From Mixophyes australis (taxonomy: Eukaryota; Chordata; Amphibia; Anura; Limnodynastidae), in contig JAVHZZ010000010.1 of the NCBI GenBank assembly GCA_036250195.1, positions 81,513,257 through 81,577,256 of the forward strand: a DNA stretch of 64,000 nt, in the 5' to 3' direction. Below, piece by piece: positions 32,661 through 43,247 of the stretch. The notes under the pieces are model-generated. The model saw nothing but the letters and a program-made list of their open reading frames with translations, did not search any database and had not been told where the DNA came from. Position 1 is the stretch's first letter, and each line of letters begins with the position of its first letter. The position numbers and the translations under genes were made by a program.

Positions 32661-33310
32661 GGAGCAACTCTCTACAGTTGATGGAAAGGGGTTAATGTAG
32701 TGATGCTCTGCAAGTCTATGATAGGGAATAAGCTAAGGGTACAGTGTTCTACAGATCCCTGCCAAGTAATAGCTCTACAACTCCCTGATAGGAAGGAAGT
32801 TGATTAATGAAACAATGTTCTACCAGTCTATTTAAGGAATTGATTAATAACAACGTAATGCTCTGCAAGCTGAAAGAATAGTTTTATAGGGAAGTATTTT
32901 GTAGCTCCAACTGAAAAGACTGGTTAGTAGGGTGATGCTCTGCTGCAGCGTACAGACAAATGAATTATACGCTGCAGCTGTGGTAGTCTAAGTAGTGTAG
33001 CAAAATTCTGCAGATCTGTAAATGATTGGGTGTTGGCGTGATGTGCTGTAGGTACAGGGGAGTGTTTGAGATTAAGCAAACAGTATAGCATTTGAGAAAT
33101 GATTATAATTTATAAAGTCTTACATCTAGTATAAGCCGGGCCGACATATGTGTCTCATAGGTTGTGTGCAGAAAGGTAGTAGAGGGTCAAAGAACAGAGA
33201 AGAGGGAGATGAAAAGTAAAATTGGAGAATTGTTACCTTATAGCTGCAGGTAAAGTCTAGATAATATGGTTGCTGTGTCATTTCTCGTGGGAAAGAGAAT
33301 AAAAACATAA
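32661..33310. other. spacer, nothing recognised
   Basis: Phrases such as TGCTCTGCAAG/TTCTACAGAT recur loosely, suggesting an old diverged repeat, but no unit can be defined. Confidence 0.3.
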
Positions 33311-34992
33311 GGGGCTTGATTCATTAAGGCACGCAGAATGAACGTAATGTGCGTTTCTTTTTTTAAAACGCATGTGAAACAGGTATACGCACGTCGGTAT
33401 TCAAGAAGGTAAAGATACGTGTGGTGGTGAATACGGGTCTAGGTGCGCTCTGCTCTGTTAGACAGGACACTACAGGATACGTCCAATACATACGAGGAAT
33501 ATAAACTCACAAAAGAACGCACAGGGAAAAAACTATTCAATTCATGTCACCTGTTAATAATATAGCCAATAATGACAAAATATTAAAAAAAGCAAAACTT
33601 TTTTTTCCCCATCAAAAACATTTATTGGGATATAATTAATGTGTACTGTACTCCAGATTGCAAACACATGTTTTAGAATACATCTCAGCCGTTATCACTA
33701 GTACATACTTGCTCACTCTCCCGCAATGTCCGAGAGATTCCCGGAAGAGCAGGTCATTCTCCCACATGGGAGTGTCAATGACTCAATGTCGTTTTCAGTG
33801 CGCTGACTTGAGCAAAATGACGTGATTGGTCTTGCCCCGCCCCCTTCCCACCTCCCACCACACACCCTGTCCGGGATCTTCCAGAGCTCAAAAATTGAAA
33901 GTTGGCAAGTATGTACTAGTATTAAAAAAATAAGAGCTGAAATAAACATGAAGGAAATTAAAAGCTGAGGCTGTGTCATGTAACGAAATTTATCCCTCTA
34001 AGGTTAAATAGTTTTATATGTCTATGCCCATCTGATATCATATGAGAGGGCTAAGGAATAGTTTATAAAAGTGATGGGGGCAGAGAAAAATCATTCTCTG
34101 GAGTTTGTGGGCATTGCCTGACCACCCTTCCTGGTTTGGATGGACCTCCGTGCCTGCTATGGCTGGTCGAACTGTTCTCTGATTGCCTGCTTCTAGTTCC
34201 TGGTGTGTCTGGCATTCGATTGTGGAGGTCCTGGATGGCGTGTTTCCAGAAAATGCAGTGCAGTCAACGGCCAGTGGTTGGGGCGCACATTACAGTAATG
34301 GACAAGCTGAACCCACCTCTCGGCTATAGTCTCTGTGCAAGTATCGCCCCTGTGGTTCAGCTTGTGGTTATGCTCCTTTCAGCCCAGAAGGATTGCGAGT
34401 TCATGGAGTGCCTGGGATTGAGTGTCCTGGTAAGGTAGATATGTGTTCCCCGGGTGTATTTTGGTTGTTCATCCCGTTTGGTGATATCCCATGGTTAATT
34501 CTGGGATATCCTGGTTGCCTGGCGTGTGTTGTACTTACTGCTCTTTTCACCATCACCATATTTGGGTTGCAAAAATAAACTCCTTTTATTATTGCCACAA
34601 TTATGTCTTGTGTTAATTATTTAAAGATGTTAAATAAGTTATTAAGAGGTTTAAGTGGAGTGAGAGATATCAGCCATGAAGCATTTTATCGCCACTTAGA
34701 CTAGGCCTGTAGCTGGAGCAAGCGATACGGCTGAAAGACAAGAAGCCCAGATCTTGAATCGGACGCTGCTGTGTGTGCTCAAGTTTGACACGTCCACAGT
34801 ACATTGAATACTGGCATAGGCCCCTTCCCCACCCTGTTCCCTCACTAAAGTCGTAATCTGTAGTAAGTGTCCTTTGCGCTCTGAGTTGAATTGGAATTTG
34901 CTGCTTTCTGTGGCGTATGGTCCCTTTCTGGGCATGTGTAGGGTAATTATACGCAAAAAACGACAGCTATGCTCCTTAATGAATGAGGCCCA
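33311..34992 (+). mobile_element. family C element (about 1.68 kb), AAG duplication
   Basis: GGGCTTGATTCATTAAGGCACG at the left and CTCCTTAATGAATGAGGCCC at the right form inverted ends. AAG flanks both sides (about 33308-33310 and 34993-34995). It shares internal phrases with 16711-17305 and 59467-60380 and contains a hAT MITE at 33704-33913. Open frames at 34136-34578 have no recognised motif. Non-autonomous as far as I can see. Confidence 0.65.
33704..33913. repeat. hAT MITE, CATACTTGCC family (210 bp)
   Basis: CATACTTGCTCACTCTCCC to GAAAGTTGGCAAGTATG, flanked by CACTAGTA (33696-33703) and TACTAGTA (33914-33921), one mismatch in 8 bp. It is shorter than the copies at 10159 and 42769 through internal loss. 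Confidence 0.85.
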
Positions 34993-35554
34993 AGATGTCT
35001 ACTACTGTTTTTTTTTAATGTGTGTGAGTATTACGTATGTGGGTATATTTAAATTTACATAATGCACTTAACAGTATGTGCATTATTATCATTATTATTA
35101 TTATCACTCACAATGGACACTGTGTACATTAGAATTAGAGATGGTCACTGACCCCCGTGTTTTGGTTTTGGATTCGGTTTTGGATCTGGATTACCGTCGT
35201 GTTTTGGTTTTGGTTTTGGTTTTGCAAAACCGCCATTGCGTGTTTTGGTTTTGGTTTTGGTTTTGTTTGGTTTTGTTTTGCTATTTTGTTGGAAAATACA
35301 TGTTTTTGTGCCTAAAATAACCCAATTTAGTGCTCCAACTGTTTTAGAGATAAGTAATCTAATTGTTGAGGTAATAAATCATCCAAAAAAACTGTTTAAT
35401 TCTTCGTTGGTAGGCCTTCATTTATTCTACACACAAAACAGATTGTCTTCCTCTCCATCTATGCATATTGGCAATGCAGCCATCGTCTTTGAATGTATAT
35501 TACACCCTACACTTATAGTTAAATATGTAAAGAAATGGAAAAAGACAGTTTGCT

Positions 35555-36260
35555 TTCTGTCTCTATAGGCCCCCCTCCACTTTTTTAAAAAAACAAAAAA
35601 TTCAGCCATTATAGACTGTACAATATTAATTGACATGGAGAAAGCCAGTTTGGTTTCTGTCTCTCAAGGCCCCCCTCCACTTGTATAAAATACCAAAAAA
35701 TTCAGCCATTATAGACTGTACAATATTAATTGACATGGAGAAAGCCAGTTTGGTTTCTGTCTCTCAAGGCCCCCCTCCACTTGTATAAAATACCAAAAAA
35801 TTCAGCCATTATAGACTGTACAATATTAATTGACATGGAGAAAGCCAGTTTGGTTTCTGTCTCTCAAGGCCCCCCTCCACTTGTATAAAATACTAAAAAA
35901 TTCAGCCATTATAGACTGTACAATATTAATTGACATGGAGAAAGACAGTTTGGGGTCACTCTGTCTCTCTAGGCCCCCCTCCACTTGTATAAAATACCAA
36001 AAAATTCAGCCATTATAGACTGTACAATATTAATTGACATGGAGAAAGCCAGTTTGGTTTCTGTCTCTCTAGGCCCCCCTCCACTTGTATAAAATACTAA
36101 AAAATTCAGCCATTATAGACTGTACAATATTAATTGACATGGAGAAAGACAGTTTGGGGTCACTCTGTCTCTCTAGGCCCCCCTCCACTTGTATAAAATA
36201 CCCAAAAATTCAGCCATTATAGACTGTACAATATTATGAAAAATGGACAAAGCCAGTTTA
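35555..36260. repeat. 100/104-bp tandem array, seven units, 3' of the hAT transposase
   Basis: The anchor TTCAGCCATTATAGACTG occurs at 35601, 35701, 35801, 35901, 36005, 36105 and 36209. Most units are 100 bp. Those with TTTGGGGTCACTCTGTC instead of TTTGGTTTCTGTC are 104 bp. Each unit carries GGCCCCCCTCCACTTGTATA. Confidence 0.95.
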
Positions 36261-36432
36261 GGGTCACTCTGTCTATGACACCCTACCCTTAAGGATAAAT
36301 TGCCCTAACAGCAGCCTTTCAAGATGGTATGTGATATGGAAATGCCACAAGTCCCTTTCCTCTTTGGGGGTAGATTGCACCCTACACTTACATAGAAAGT
36401 TTTAAAAAGATGTTATCGGCATCATCTTCAGC

Positions 36433-39426
36433 TTAATCCTCACCCTCATCAGTGTGTACGTCATCATCACAGACTATCAATTCATCGCCGCTTGAATCCG
36501 CCATTAGAGAACAGTCAGTGCTTGGATGTCTTGGATGGTGAAGGCCTTCCTCGTGGAAGATGTAGTTCATTTTTATAAACATCATTTTCTCCACATTTTT
36601 GGGAAGTAACCTTCTACGGCGATCACTGACTAAGTTCCCTGCTGTGCTGAACACTCGTTCAGAGTACACACTGGAGGGTGGGCAGCTTAGGTATTGCAAA
36701 GCAAGTTTGTACATGGGTTTCCAAATGGCCTGCTTTTCTTCCCAGTAAGGAAAGGGACTGTCTGACATTTCCATATCAACTACCTCTTGAAAGTAATCCT
36801 CCACCATCCTTTGCATGTTTATACTCATATTGGATGGAGTTATGGGCAAAGTGACACATTTTTTTGAAAAATCCTTCAAACCAGCCCAGATGTTAAATTG
36901 TTCTGGTCTGCCCCCTGTGTCTTCCCTGCTTCTTTTTTGGAAATTTAATTTTTTACGAGCAACAGCTTGAGAAAGTGAAGGAGGACACGTCGTCAAGCCG
37001 AGGCCCAGTTCAGCGGCCAACTTGCTGAGCAATAGCTCCTTGCAAAAGTTCACATCTCGCTCATTTACAAGTAAAGACTCAATGTAGGTTTTAAACCTTG
37101 GATCAAGCACAGTGGCCAAAACGTACTGATCCGAGTTCAAGATCTTAATAACTCGAGGATCATTGTGAAGCGAATTAAGTACTTGATCGACAAGGCCAAC
37201 ATACTTTGCTGAATTGCTTGCTTTCAGCTCCTCCTTCATTTTCTCAAGCTGCTTTTCCAATAGTCTAATTAAAGGAATGACTTGGCTCAAACTAGCAGAG
37301 TCTGCACTGACCTCACATGTCACAACTTCAAATGGTTTCAGCACCTTGCACAGCACTGAAAGGATTCCCCACTGTGCAAGAGTGAAATACATCCCCCCTC
37401 CTTTCCCAATGTCATGACTTGTGCAATATGCTTGGATGGCTTTGCGCTGTTCCTCCATCCTCTGAAGCATGTACAGGGTGGAATTCCACCGAGTTACCAC
37501 CTCTTGCTTAAGTTGGTGGCAGGGCAAGTTAAACTGCTCTTGGAGCTGCTGTAATCTCCTACATGCTGTGGCTGAATGCCTGAAATGGCCTGAAATTTTA
37601 CGGGCCACCGAAAGCATCTCCTGCACCTCACGGTTATTTCGTAGGAAGCTCTGCACCACCAAGTTGATGGTGTGAGCAAAACAGGGAATATGTTGGAAAT
37701 CACCCAGCTGTAATGCTCGCACTATATTGTTGGCGTTATCTGAAATGACATACCCTGGGGAGAGTCCGAGTGGTATAAGCCATGCATCAATCACATCTCT
37801 CAGTTTGCGTAACAAATTGTCAGCCGTATGCCTGTTAGTGAAGCCGGTGATACAAAGAGTGGCCTGCCTGTGACAAATGTTACGTAGTGGTGTACATGCT
37901 GCTGCTGTTCCTGCTGGTGAAGGTGAATGACCAACCCAGTGGGCTGTCACAGTCATATAGTCTTTGGTTTGGCCACTTCCACTTGTCCACATATCTGTGG
38001 TTAAGTGAACAGTGGGCAGAATGGCATTTTTCAGCGCAATCTCTACATTTTTACACACTTTTTGGTATAGTTGTGGAATAGCTTTACGGGAGAAATGGTG
38101 TCGCGATGGAATTCTGTAACGCGGACACAAAACCTCAATTAACTGTGAAAAACCAGCTGCGTTTATTGTGGAGATTGGACGCAGATCTAACACTAACATT
38201 GCAGCCATGGCGTCTGTGATTCGCTTGGCGACTGGGTGACTGCTGTCATATTTGCTTCCCCTCGCAAATGATTGTTTCACAGTTAATTGCTGAAATGTAG
38301 GACTGCTCATTTTATTCACCTGCCTCTGGGATGACGATTCACCCCCAGCAGCAGCAACAGCAGCAGCAGGACTAACGCTTTCTTCAGAGGAATCAATAAT
38401 AGTGCCGGAGTCATCCAGCCTTAAGTGGGATGCCGGGCTAACTCCGAGCGCTACTGAGGATATTGATGAGGATGGTGTGGTGGGTGTATTTTGTAGCCGT
38501 CGGTATGTCGGTGAGCGGAGGGTCTTAGCTGATGAGGGAGTGCTTGTATTCTTTTGGGAAGAACTTTCAGCTTTTCCCAACACTTTGCCATGAACTCTCA
38601 TTAAATGGCGTAACATAGACGAGGTTCCAAGATGGTTAAGGTCCCTCCCTCGACTGACTGTGGCTTCACATACACTACAAATGGCTATACAATTGTTGTC
38701 TGGATTTGGGTAGAAATAATTCCACACATAAGAAGTGGATTTTTTTGTTTTATGCCCAGGCATGACAATGGCCTTTTTCTTGTCACGTGCCAGAACTGCT
38801 GCCACTGGTGCAGGACTTACACAAACAACCTCATCCTCATCAACATCCTCATTAGCGCCCTCGTCGCCTACACAAATCTCCCCCTCATCCTCTTCTAATT
38901 CCAAAGTGGCATCCTCAATTTGGGTATCACCGGCTACACTCGGGCTATTAAGGCACACATCAGCAGAATGCTCACGATTAGACATCCCACTGTTGGATGG
39001 ACTCTCCACAGGGATTGTTGTCATTTGTGAATCAGAGCAAATATTCTCCTGTAATGCCTCACTGTTATCTTGCAGCTCAGCTTTGACGCGTAACAGTAGT
39101 TGTGCACCAATTGTAGGCTGGGTAACTTTTTGGGATCTGCCACTAATAGCCAAAGGTGAAGGCCTCATTCTCTCTTTGCCACTGCGTGTGTAGAATGGCA
39201 TGCTTGCAATTTTTTTTTTATCGTCACTTAACTTTTGCTCAGTTACACTTCTTTTTCGCTTCAATACAGTAAATTTTTTTTTGGTTTTTGTTTTTTGCAC
39301 TAATTTGAAAACACTCTGTTGTTTGACATCGCCTTGGCCAGATGACGTACTGGGAACACTAACATCAGGACTGGTGACAGAACCTGGTTGCTCATTTAGA
39401 TCATATGTGGACTGCTTTGAATCCAT
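36433..39426 (-). CDS. hAT-family transposase with BED zinc finger, 997 residues, intact
   Basis: Catalyses cut-and-paste movement of the surrounding 6.3-kb element in the nucleus. The single uninterrupted frame starts at a true ATG (39424-39426). N-terminal residues 1-215 are Ser/Lys-rich, with a basic stretch (KTKTKKKF, about 45-52) and an acidic patch (175-200). A BED-type zinc finger spans about 231-280 (SYVWNYF, C250, C253, H274, H279). The RNase H-like core shows LTTDMWTSG (D478) and VISDNANN (D563), candidate first two catalytic acids; E700 in LKPFEVVT is a candidate third. CFAHTINLVVQ (582-592) and VVTRWNST (643-650) are hAT signatures. The hATC dimerisation region is about 895-955 (YLSCPPSSVYSERVFSTAGN, RRRRLLPKNVEKMMFI). 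The closest host relatives are ZBED4/ZBED6-like proteins. Lies in an element with intact ends, so a transposon gene rather than a domesticated one. Confidence 0.95.
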   Translation of the reverse strand: MDSKQSTYDLNEQPGSVTSPDVSVPSTSSGQGDVKQQSVFKLVQKTKTKKKFTVLKRKRSVTEQKLSDDKKKIASMPFYTRSGKERMRPSPLAISGRSQKVTQPTIGAQLLLRVKAELQDNSEALQENICSDSQMTTIPVESPSNSGMSNREHSADVCLNSPSVAGDTQIEDATLELEEDEGEICVGDEGANEDVDEDEVVCVSPAPVAAVLARDKKKAIVMPGHKTKKSTSYVWNYFYPNPDNNCIAICSVCEATVSRGRDLNHLGTSSMLRHLMRVHGKVLGKAESSSQKNTSTPSSAKTLRSPTYRRLQNTPTTPSSSISSVALGVSPASHLRLDDSGTIIDSSEESVSPAAAVAAAGGESSSQRQVNKMSSPTFQQLTVKQSFARGSKYDSSHPVAKRITDAMAAMLVLDLRPISTINAAGFSQLIEVLCPRYRIPSRHHFSRKAIPQLYQKVCKNVEIALKNAILPTVHLTTDMWTSGSGQTKDYMTVTAHWVGHSPSPAGTAAACTPLRNICHRQATLCITGFTNRHTADNLLRKLRDVIDAWLIPLGLSPGYVISDNANNIVRALQLGDFQHIPCFAHTINLVVQSFLRNNREVQEMLSVARKISGHFRHSATACRRLQQLQEQFNLPCHQLKQEVVTRWNSTLYMLQRMEEQRKAIQAYCTSHDIGKGGGMYFTLAQWGILSVLCKVLKPFEVVTCEVSADSASLSQVIPLIRLLEKQLEKMKEELKASNSAKYVGLVDQVLNSLHNDPRVIKILNSDQYVLATVLDPRFKTYIESLLVNERDVNFCKELLLSKLAAELGLGLTTCPPSLSQAVARKKLNFQKRSREDTGGRPEQFNIWAGLKDFSKKCVTLPITPSNMSINMQRMVEDYFQEVVDMEMSDSPFPYWEEKQAIWKPMYKLALQYLSCPPSSVYSERVFSTAGNLVSDRRRRLLPKNVEKMMFIKMNYIFHEEGLHHPRHPSTDCSLMADSSGDELIVCDDDVHTDEGED

Positions 39427-39440
39427 TCTGAGCGCAAACC

Positions 39441-41040
39441 ACTGGGGAGTGCTAAAAATTATTTAGTAGATTCTGCTGACAGTTATGACTTTTGACAGCC
39501 AGAAATATTAATGCACAATTAGGGAGGACACCCCAAAAACACTGAGGAGTGCTAAAAATTATTGAGTAGATACTGCTGACAGATATGACTTTTGACAGCC
39601 AGAAATATTAATGCACAATTAGGGAGGACACCCCAAAAACACTGAGGAGTGCTAAAAATTATTGAGTAGATACTGCTGACAGATATGACTTTTGACAGCC
39701 AGAAATATTAATGCACAATTAGGGAGGACACCCCAAAAACACTGAGGAGTGCTAAAAATTATTGAGTAGATACTGCTGACAGATATGACTTTTGACAGCC
39801 AGAAATATTAATGCACAATTAGGGAGGACACCCCAAAAACACTGAGGAGTGCTAAAAATTATTGAGTAGATACTGCTGACAGATATGACTTTTGACAGCC
39901 AGAAATATTAATGCACAATTAGGGAGGACACCCCAAAAACACTGAGGAGTGCTAAAAATTATTGAGTAGATACTGCTGACAGATATGACTTTTGACAGCC
40001 AGAAATATTAATGCACAATTAGGGAGGACACCCCAAAAACACTGAGGAGTGCTAAAAATTATTGAGTAGATACTGCTGACAGATATGACTTTTGACAGCC
40101 AGAAATATTAATGCACAATTAGGGAGGACACCCCAAAAACACTGAGGAGTGCAAAAAATTATTGAGTAGATACTGCTGACAGATATGACTTTTGACAGCC
40201 AGAAATATTAATGCACAATTAGGGAGGACACCCCAAAAACACTGAGGAGTGCTAAAAATTATTGAGTAGATACTGCTGACAGATATGACTTTTGACAGCC
40301 AGAAATATTAATGCACAATTAGGGAGGACACCCCAAAAACACTGAGGAGTGCTAAAAATTATTGAGTAGATACTGCTGACAGATATGACTTTTGACAGCC
40401 AGAAATATTAATGCACAATTAGGGAGGACACCCCAAAAACACTGAGGAGTGCTAAAAATTATTGAGTAGATACTGCTGACAGATATGACTTTTGACAGCC
40501 AGAAATATTAATGCACAATTAGGGAGGACACCCCAAAAACACTGAGGAGTGCTAAAAATTATTGAGTAGATACTGCTGACAGATATGACTTTTGACAGCC
40601 AGAAATATTAATGCACAATTAGGGAGGACACCCCAAAAACACTGAGAAGTGCTAAAAATTATTGAGTAGATACTGCTGACAGATATGACTTTTGACAGCC
40701 AGAAATATTAATGCACAATTAGGGAGGACACCCCAAAAACACTGAGGAGTGCTAAAAATTATTGAGTAGATACTGCTGACAGATATGACTTTTGACAGCC
40801 AGAAATATTAATGCACAATTAGGGAGGACACCCCAAAAACACTGAGGAGTGCTAAAAATTATTGAGTAGATACTGCTGACAGATATGACTTTTGACAGCC
40901 AGAAATATTAATGCACAATTAGGGAGGACACCCCAAAAACACTGAGGTGTGCTACAAATTATTTAGTAGATACTGCTGACAGATATGACTTTTGACAGCC
41001 AGAAATATTAATGCACAATTATGGGGGATACCCCAAAAGC
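39441..41040. repeat. 100-bp tandem array, 16 units, directly upstream of the hAT transposase
   Basis: Units starting ACTGAGGAGTGCTAAAAATT recur exactly every 100 bp from 39441 to 40941, with a partial seventeenth. Inner units are identical or differ by one base (for example 40153 and 40647); only the first and last units are noticeably diverged. The first unit lies 14 bp from the transposase ATG, so the array must form the 5' leader or promoter of that gene. Confidence 0.97.
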
Positions 41041-41409
41041 GCTGGGGAGTGCCAAATTTGAAGAAAAAATAATAAACCTCTATCCTCCTCTCTGCACTAG
41101 CGATTTTGGTTAGAGCAATTGCAAGAACAATATTGTATTCTCTGTCCCTGCTCTAATTAGCCTATGACTACACCCTGCTCTCTCCCTCTGTCAAATGGCG
41201 ATGGATTGCTGTGGAGGCGTGTATTTATAAAGTTGAAGTATCGCGAGAACCGAGTCCCGAGATCCGACAACGTCACAATGACGTTCGGCCTCGATTTGGA
41301 TTCGGAATGGGCGGGAGAGTACCGAGCTGCTCAGCTCGGTACTCGGATACCCAAAGTTCGGGTGGGTTCGGTTCTCGGAGAACCGGACCCGCCCATCTCT
41401 AATTAGAAT

Positions 41410-41590
41410 ACACAGAAAAATGCGTGTACCACTGACCCTGGCATAGCGACTGCAATGGCATACAGCCAGGCATCCAAACTATTCACAGAGTGGCTACAGC
41501 TTTAATACACCAATAATAGGATGATTCTTTGCATTATGTACAGAACAGTTTATGTCTTCTTTATTATACCCAGATTAGTAAACAGGTCTG
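41410..41590. other. short spacer, nothing recognised
   Basis: AT-rich DNA between the hAT element and a MITE. Confidence 0.3.
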
Positions 41591-41766
41591 GGGGTAAATG
41601 TATCAAGCTGAGAGTTTTCCGGCGGGTTTGAAAAACCAATCAGATTCTAGCTGTCATTTATTTAGTGCATTCTACAAAATGACAGCTAGAATCTGATTGG
41701 TTGCTATAGGCAACATCTCCACTTTTCAAACCCGCCGGCAAACTCTCAGCTTGATACATTTACCCC
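41591..41766. repeat. foldback MITE, family P1-like (176 bp), CTG duplication
   Basis: GGGGTAAATGTATCAAGCTG to CAGCTTGATACATTTACCCC, flanked by CTG (41588-41590 and 41767-41769). The arms share TTGCTATAGGCAACATCTCC with other P1 copies, but the tips differ (GTAAATGTATCAAG), so this is a subfamily. Confidence 0.9.
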
Positions 41767-42028
41767 CTGGTGCATAGAAAAGTAAAGCGTATATTACGTA
41801 ATAAAACAATGTGAACCTGGATCTATGCTGAACATCTACTGTAAACATAACTTTATTGTATTTGTGGTATGTGCAATCAGTGAGTTAGAAAGCATTGTGC
41901 ACTGAACATTGTGTTCTATACATGAAGCTGAGTATCTGAGTATAATTTGCTGAGTCAAACCCATGATCTTTTGCCAAAAATGTGTCTTGATAATATATAA
42001 TAACTATGGATAGTTTTATATACATAGG

Positions 42029-42390
42029 GCCTCATTTAGAGTCGGACGCAATGTACTTCTAAGACTTGTAGGAGTGGGAGTGTGCTGCAGCTTGGTAGGG
42101 TATTACGAGTGGCATGCAACCCCAGCTGCGTCCCACTCGTAATAACCTACTGAGCTGCGAGCAGTTCGTGCAGCTAGCTAACTACTTGCGCCACCTAATT
42201 TCTGTCGCACAGTTTTAGCCCTTTTTTGACGAGTGTTCCGTCTGCGTCCAGGATTTACCTACGTGGTCACACCCCCTGTGTCTATATTATGCAAGTTCAA
42301 GCCTTCACAATTCCGCGTTCCGCCCTTTCCCTTCCACTAGGCCTCAAGCTGTCGCAAGTGTAAATTGCGTCCAAGATGCAGGCGGATATG
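42029..42390. repeat. unclassified MITE-like repeat
   Basis: Begins GGGCCTCATTTAGAGTCGGACGCAA. An inverted TTGCGTCCAAGATGC appears near 42367, and the interior has inverted ATTACGAGTGG...CCCACTCGTAAT (about 42102-42146). The right boundary is uncertain. Confidence 0.45.
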
Positions 42391-42394
42391 GTGC

Positions 42395-42429
42395 TTGCAT
42401 TCTACACAGAGCAATATTTACCTGTGTTA
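42395..42429. repeat. left remnant of the ACACAGAGCAATGTTTACCTGTG minisatellite
   Basis: CTACACAGAGCAATATTTACCTGTGTTA matches a unit of the array at 45590-45923. The Harbinger element at 42430-45567 therefore inserted into this array. Confidence 0.65.
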
Positions 42430-42768
42430 AGCTGGGTACACACTAAAGTTTTTCCCTCCAACTTTTTATGCCGATCGATTTTACATCCGATCGATGGTCC
42501 AATCGCTCGGTCCATGGACTGCATACACACTAGCTTTGTTTTAGACGATAAAGGGAAGAGCGGCCGTCCCGGGTGCGACTTTTTACAGCCATGTTGTCGT
42601 GAGCAATGATTTTAATTTCGTACACACTGAAGCATCATTTGCGGGGCATGTAACGATATACCAAAGACATTAGCATCAAGGGACAGAGCTTTCACTATAT
42701 TCAACACCCAAAACCACATAAAAAGATAAGACAACACTGTCTTTTCAATCATTCCTATTTTTTAACCT

Positions 42769-43069
42769 CAGACTTGCCAACTCTCCCGAAATATCCGGGA
42801 GACTCCCGCATTTTGCGAGAGTCTCCCGGGCTCCCGGGCGAGTGTGGCAATCCCCCGCATCTGGATAATTCTGCAGAATTAAGTCCCAAACGCCGCGATT
42901 CCCGGTGAATCGCGGCGTTTGGCCCCGCCCCCCGCTGTCAAATGACGCATTTTGCGTCATCACGTCATGGGGGCAGGTCCAAAATGACGTCACTTGGAGC
43001 CCCGCCCCCCGTTACGCCCACCTCCTCTGCAGGCTCCCGGATTTCACCAACAGAAAGTTGGTAAGTATG
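42769..43069. repeat. hAT MITE, CATACTTGCC family (301 bp), TTTAACCT duplication
   Basis: CAGACTTGCCAACTCTCCC to GAAAGTTGGTAAGTATG, with TTTAACCT on both sides (42761-42768 and 43070-43077). It inserted into the Harbinger-type element upstream of its gene. Confidence 0.92.
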
Positions 43070-43247
43070 TTTAACCTAGAATGGGTACAGTAGAAAAAGA
43101 ATAAGCTACTGCACTTTTCCTGCTTGCTGTGGCAAGAAGACTGCAGGTACGGGAACAAAGAGAAAGAAGGAGAAAAAGATCTTGTTGGAGCAAAGATTGG
43201 ATCATGAGGAGAGACACATTCTCTCATATGCCCCTGCATCTCCCACA

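Larger units (their letters stand above)
35136..41401 (-). mobile_element. complete hAT transposon (6,266 bp) with perfect 8-bp duplication
   Basis: The left end TAGAGATGGTCACTGACC and right end ...CCGCCCATCTCTA share the terminal inverted repeat TAGAGATGG. The octamer ATTAGAAT flanks both sides exactly (35128-35135 and 41402-41409), which is diagnostic of hAT insertion. Order from the left: GTTTTGGTTTTGG low-complexity subterminal DNA, a 100/104-bp array (seven units), the transposase gene on the minus strand, a 100-bp array (16 units), and a palindrome-rich right subterminal region (GTACCGAGCTGCTCAGCTCGGTAC, about 41320-41343). An uninterrupted transposase and intact termini suggest recent, possibly autonomous, activity. 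Confidence 0.92.

Noticed and set aside
39441..41040. Regular 100-bp direct repeats as a CRISPR-like array
   Set aside because: Units are contiguous with no unique spacers, and the setting is a eukaryotic transposon.
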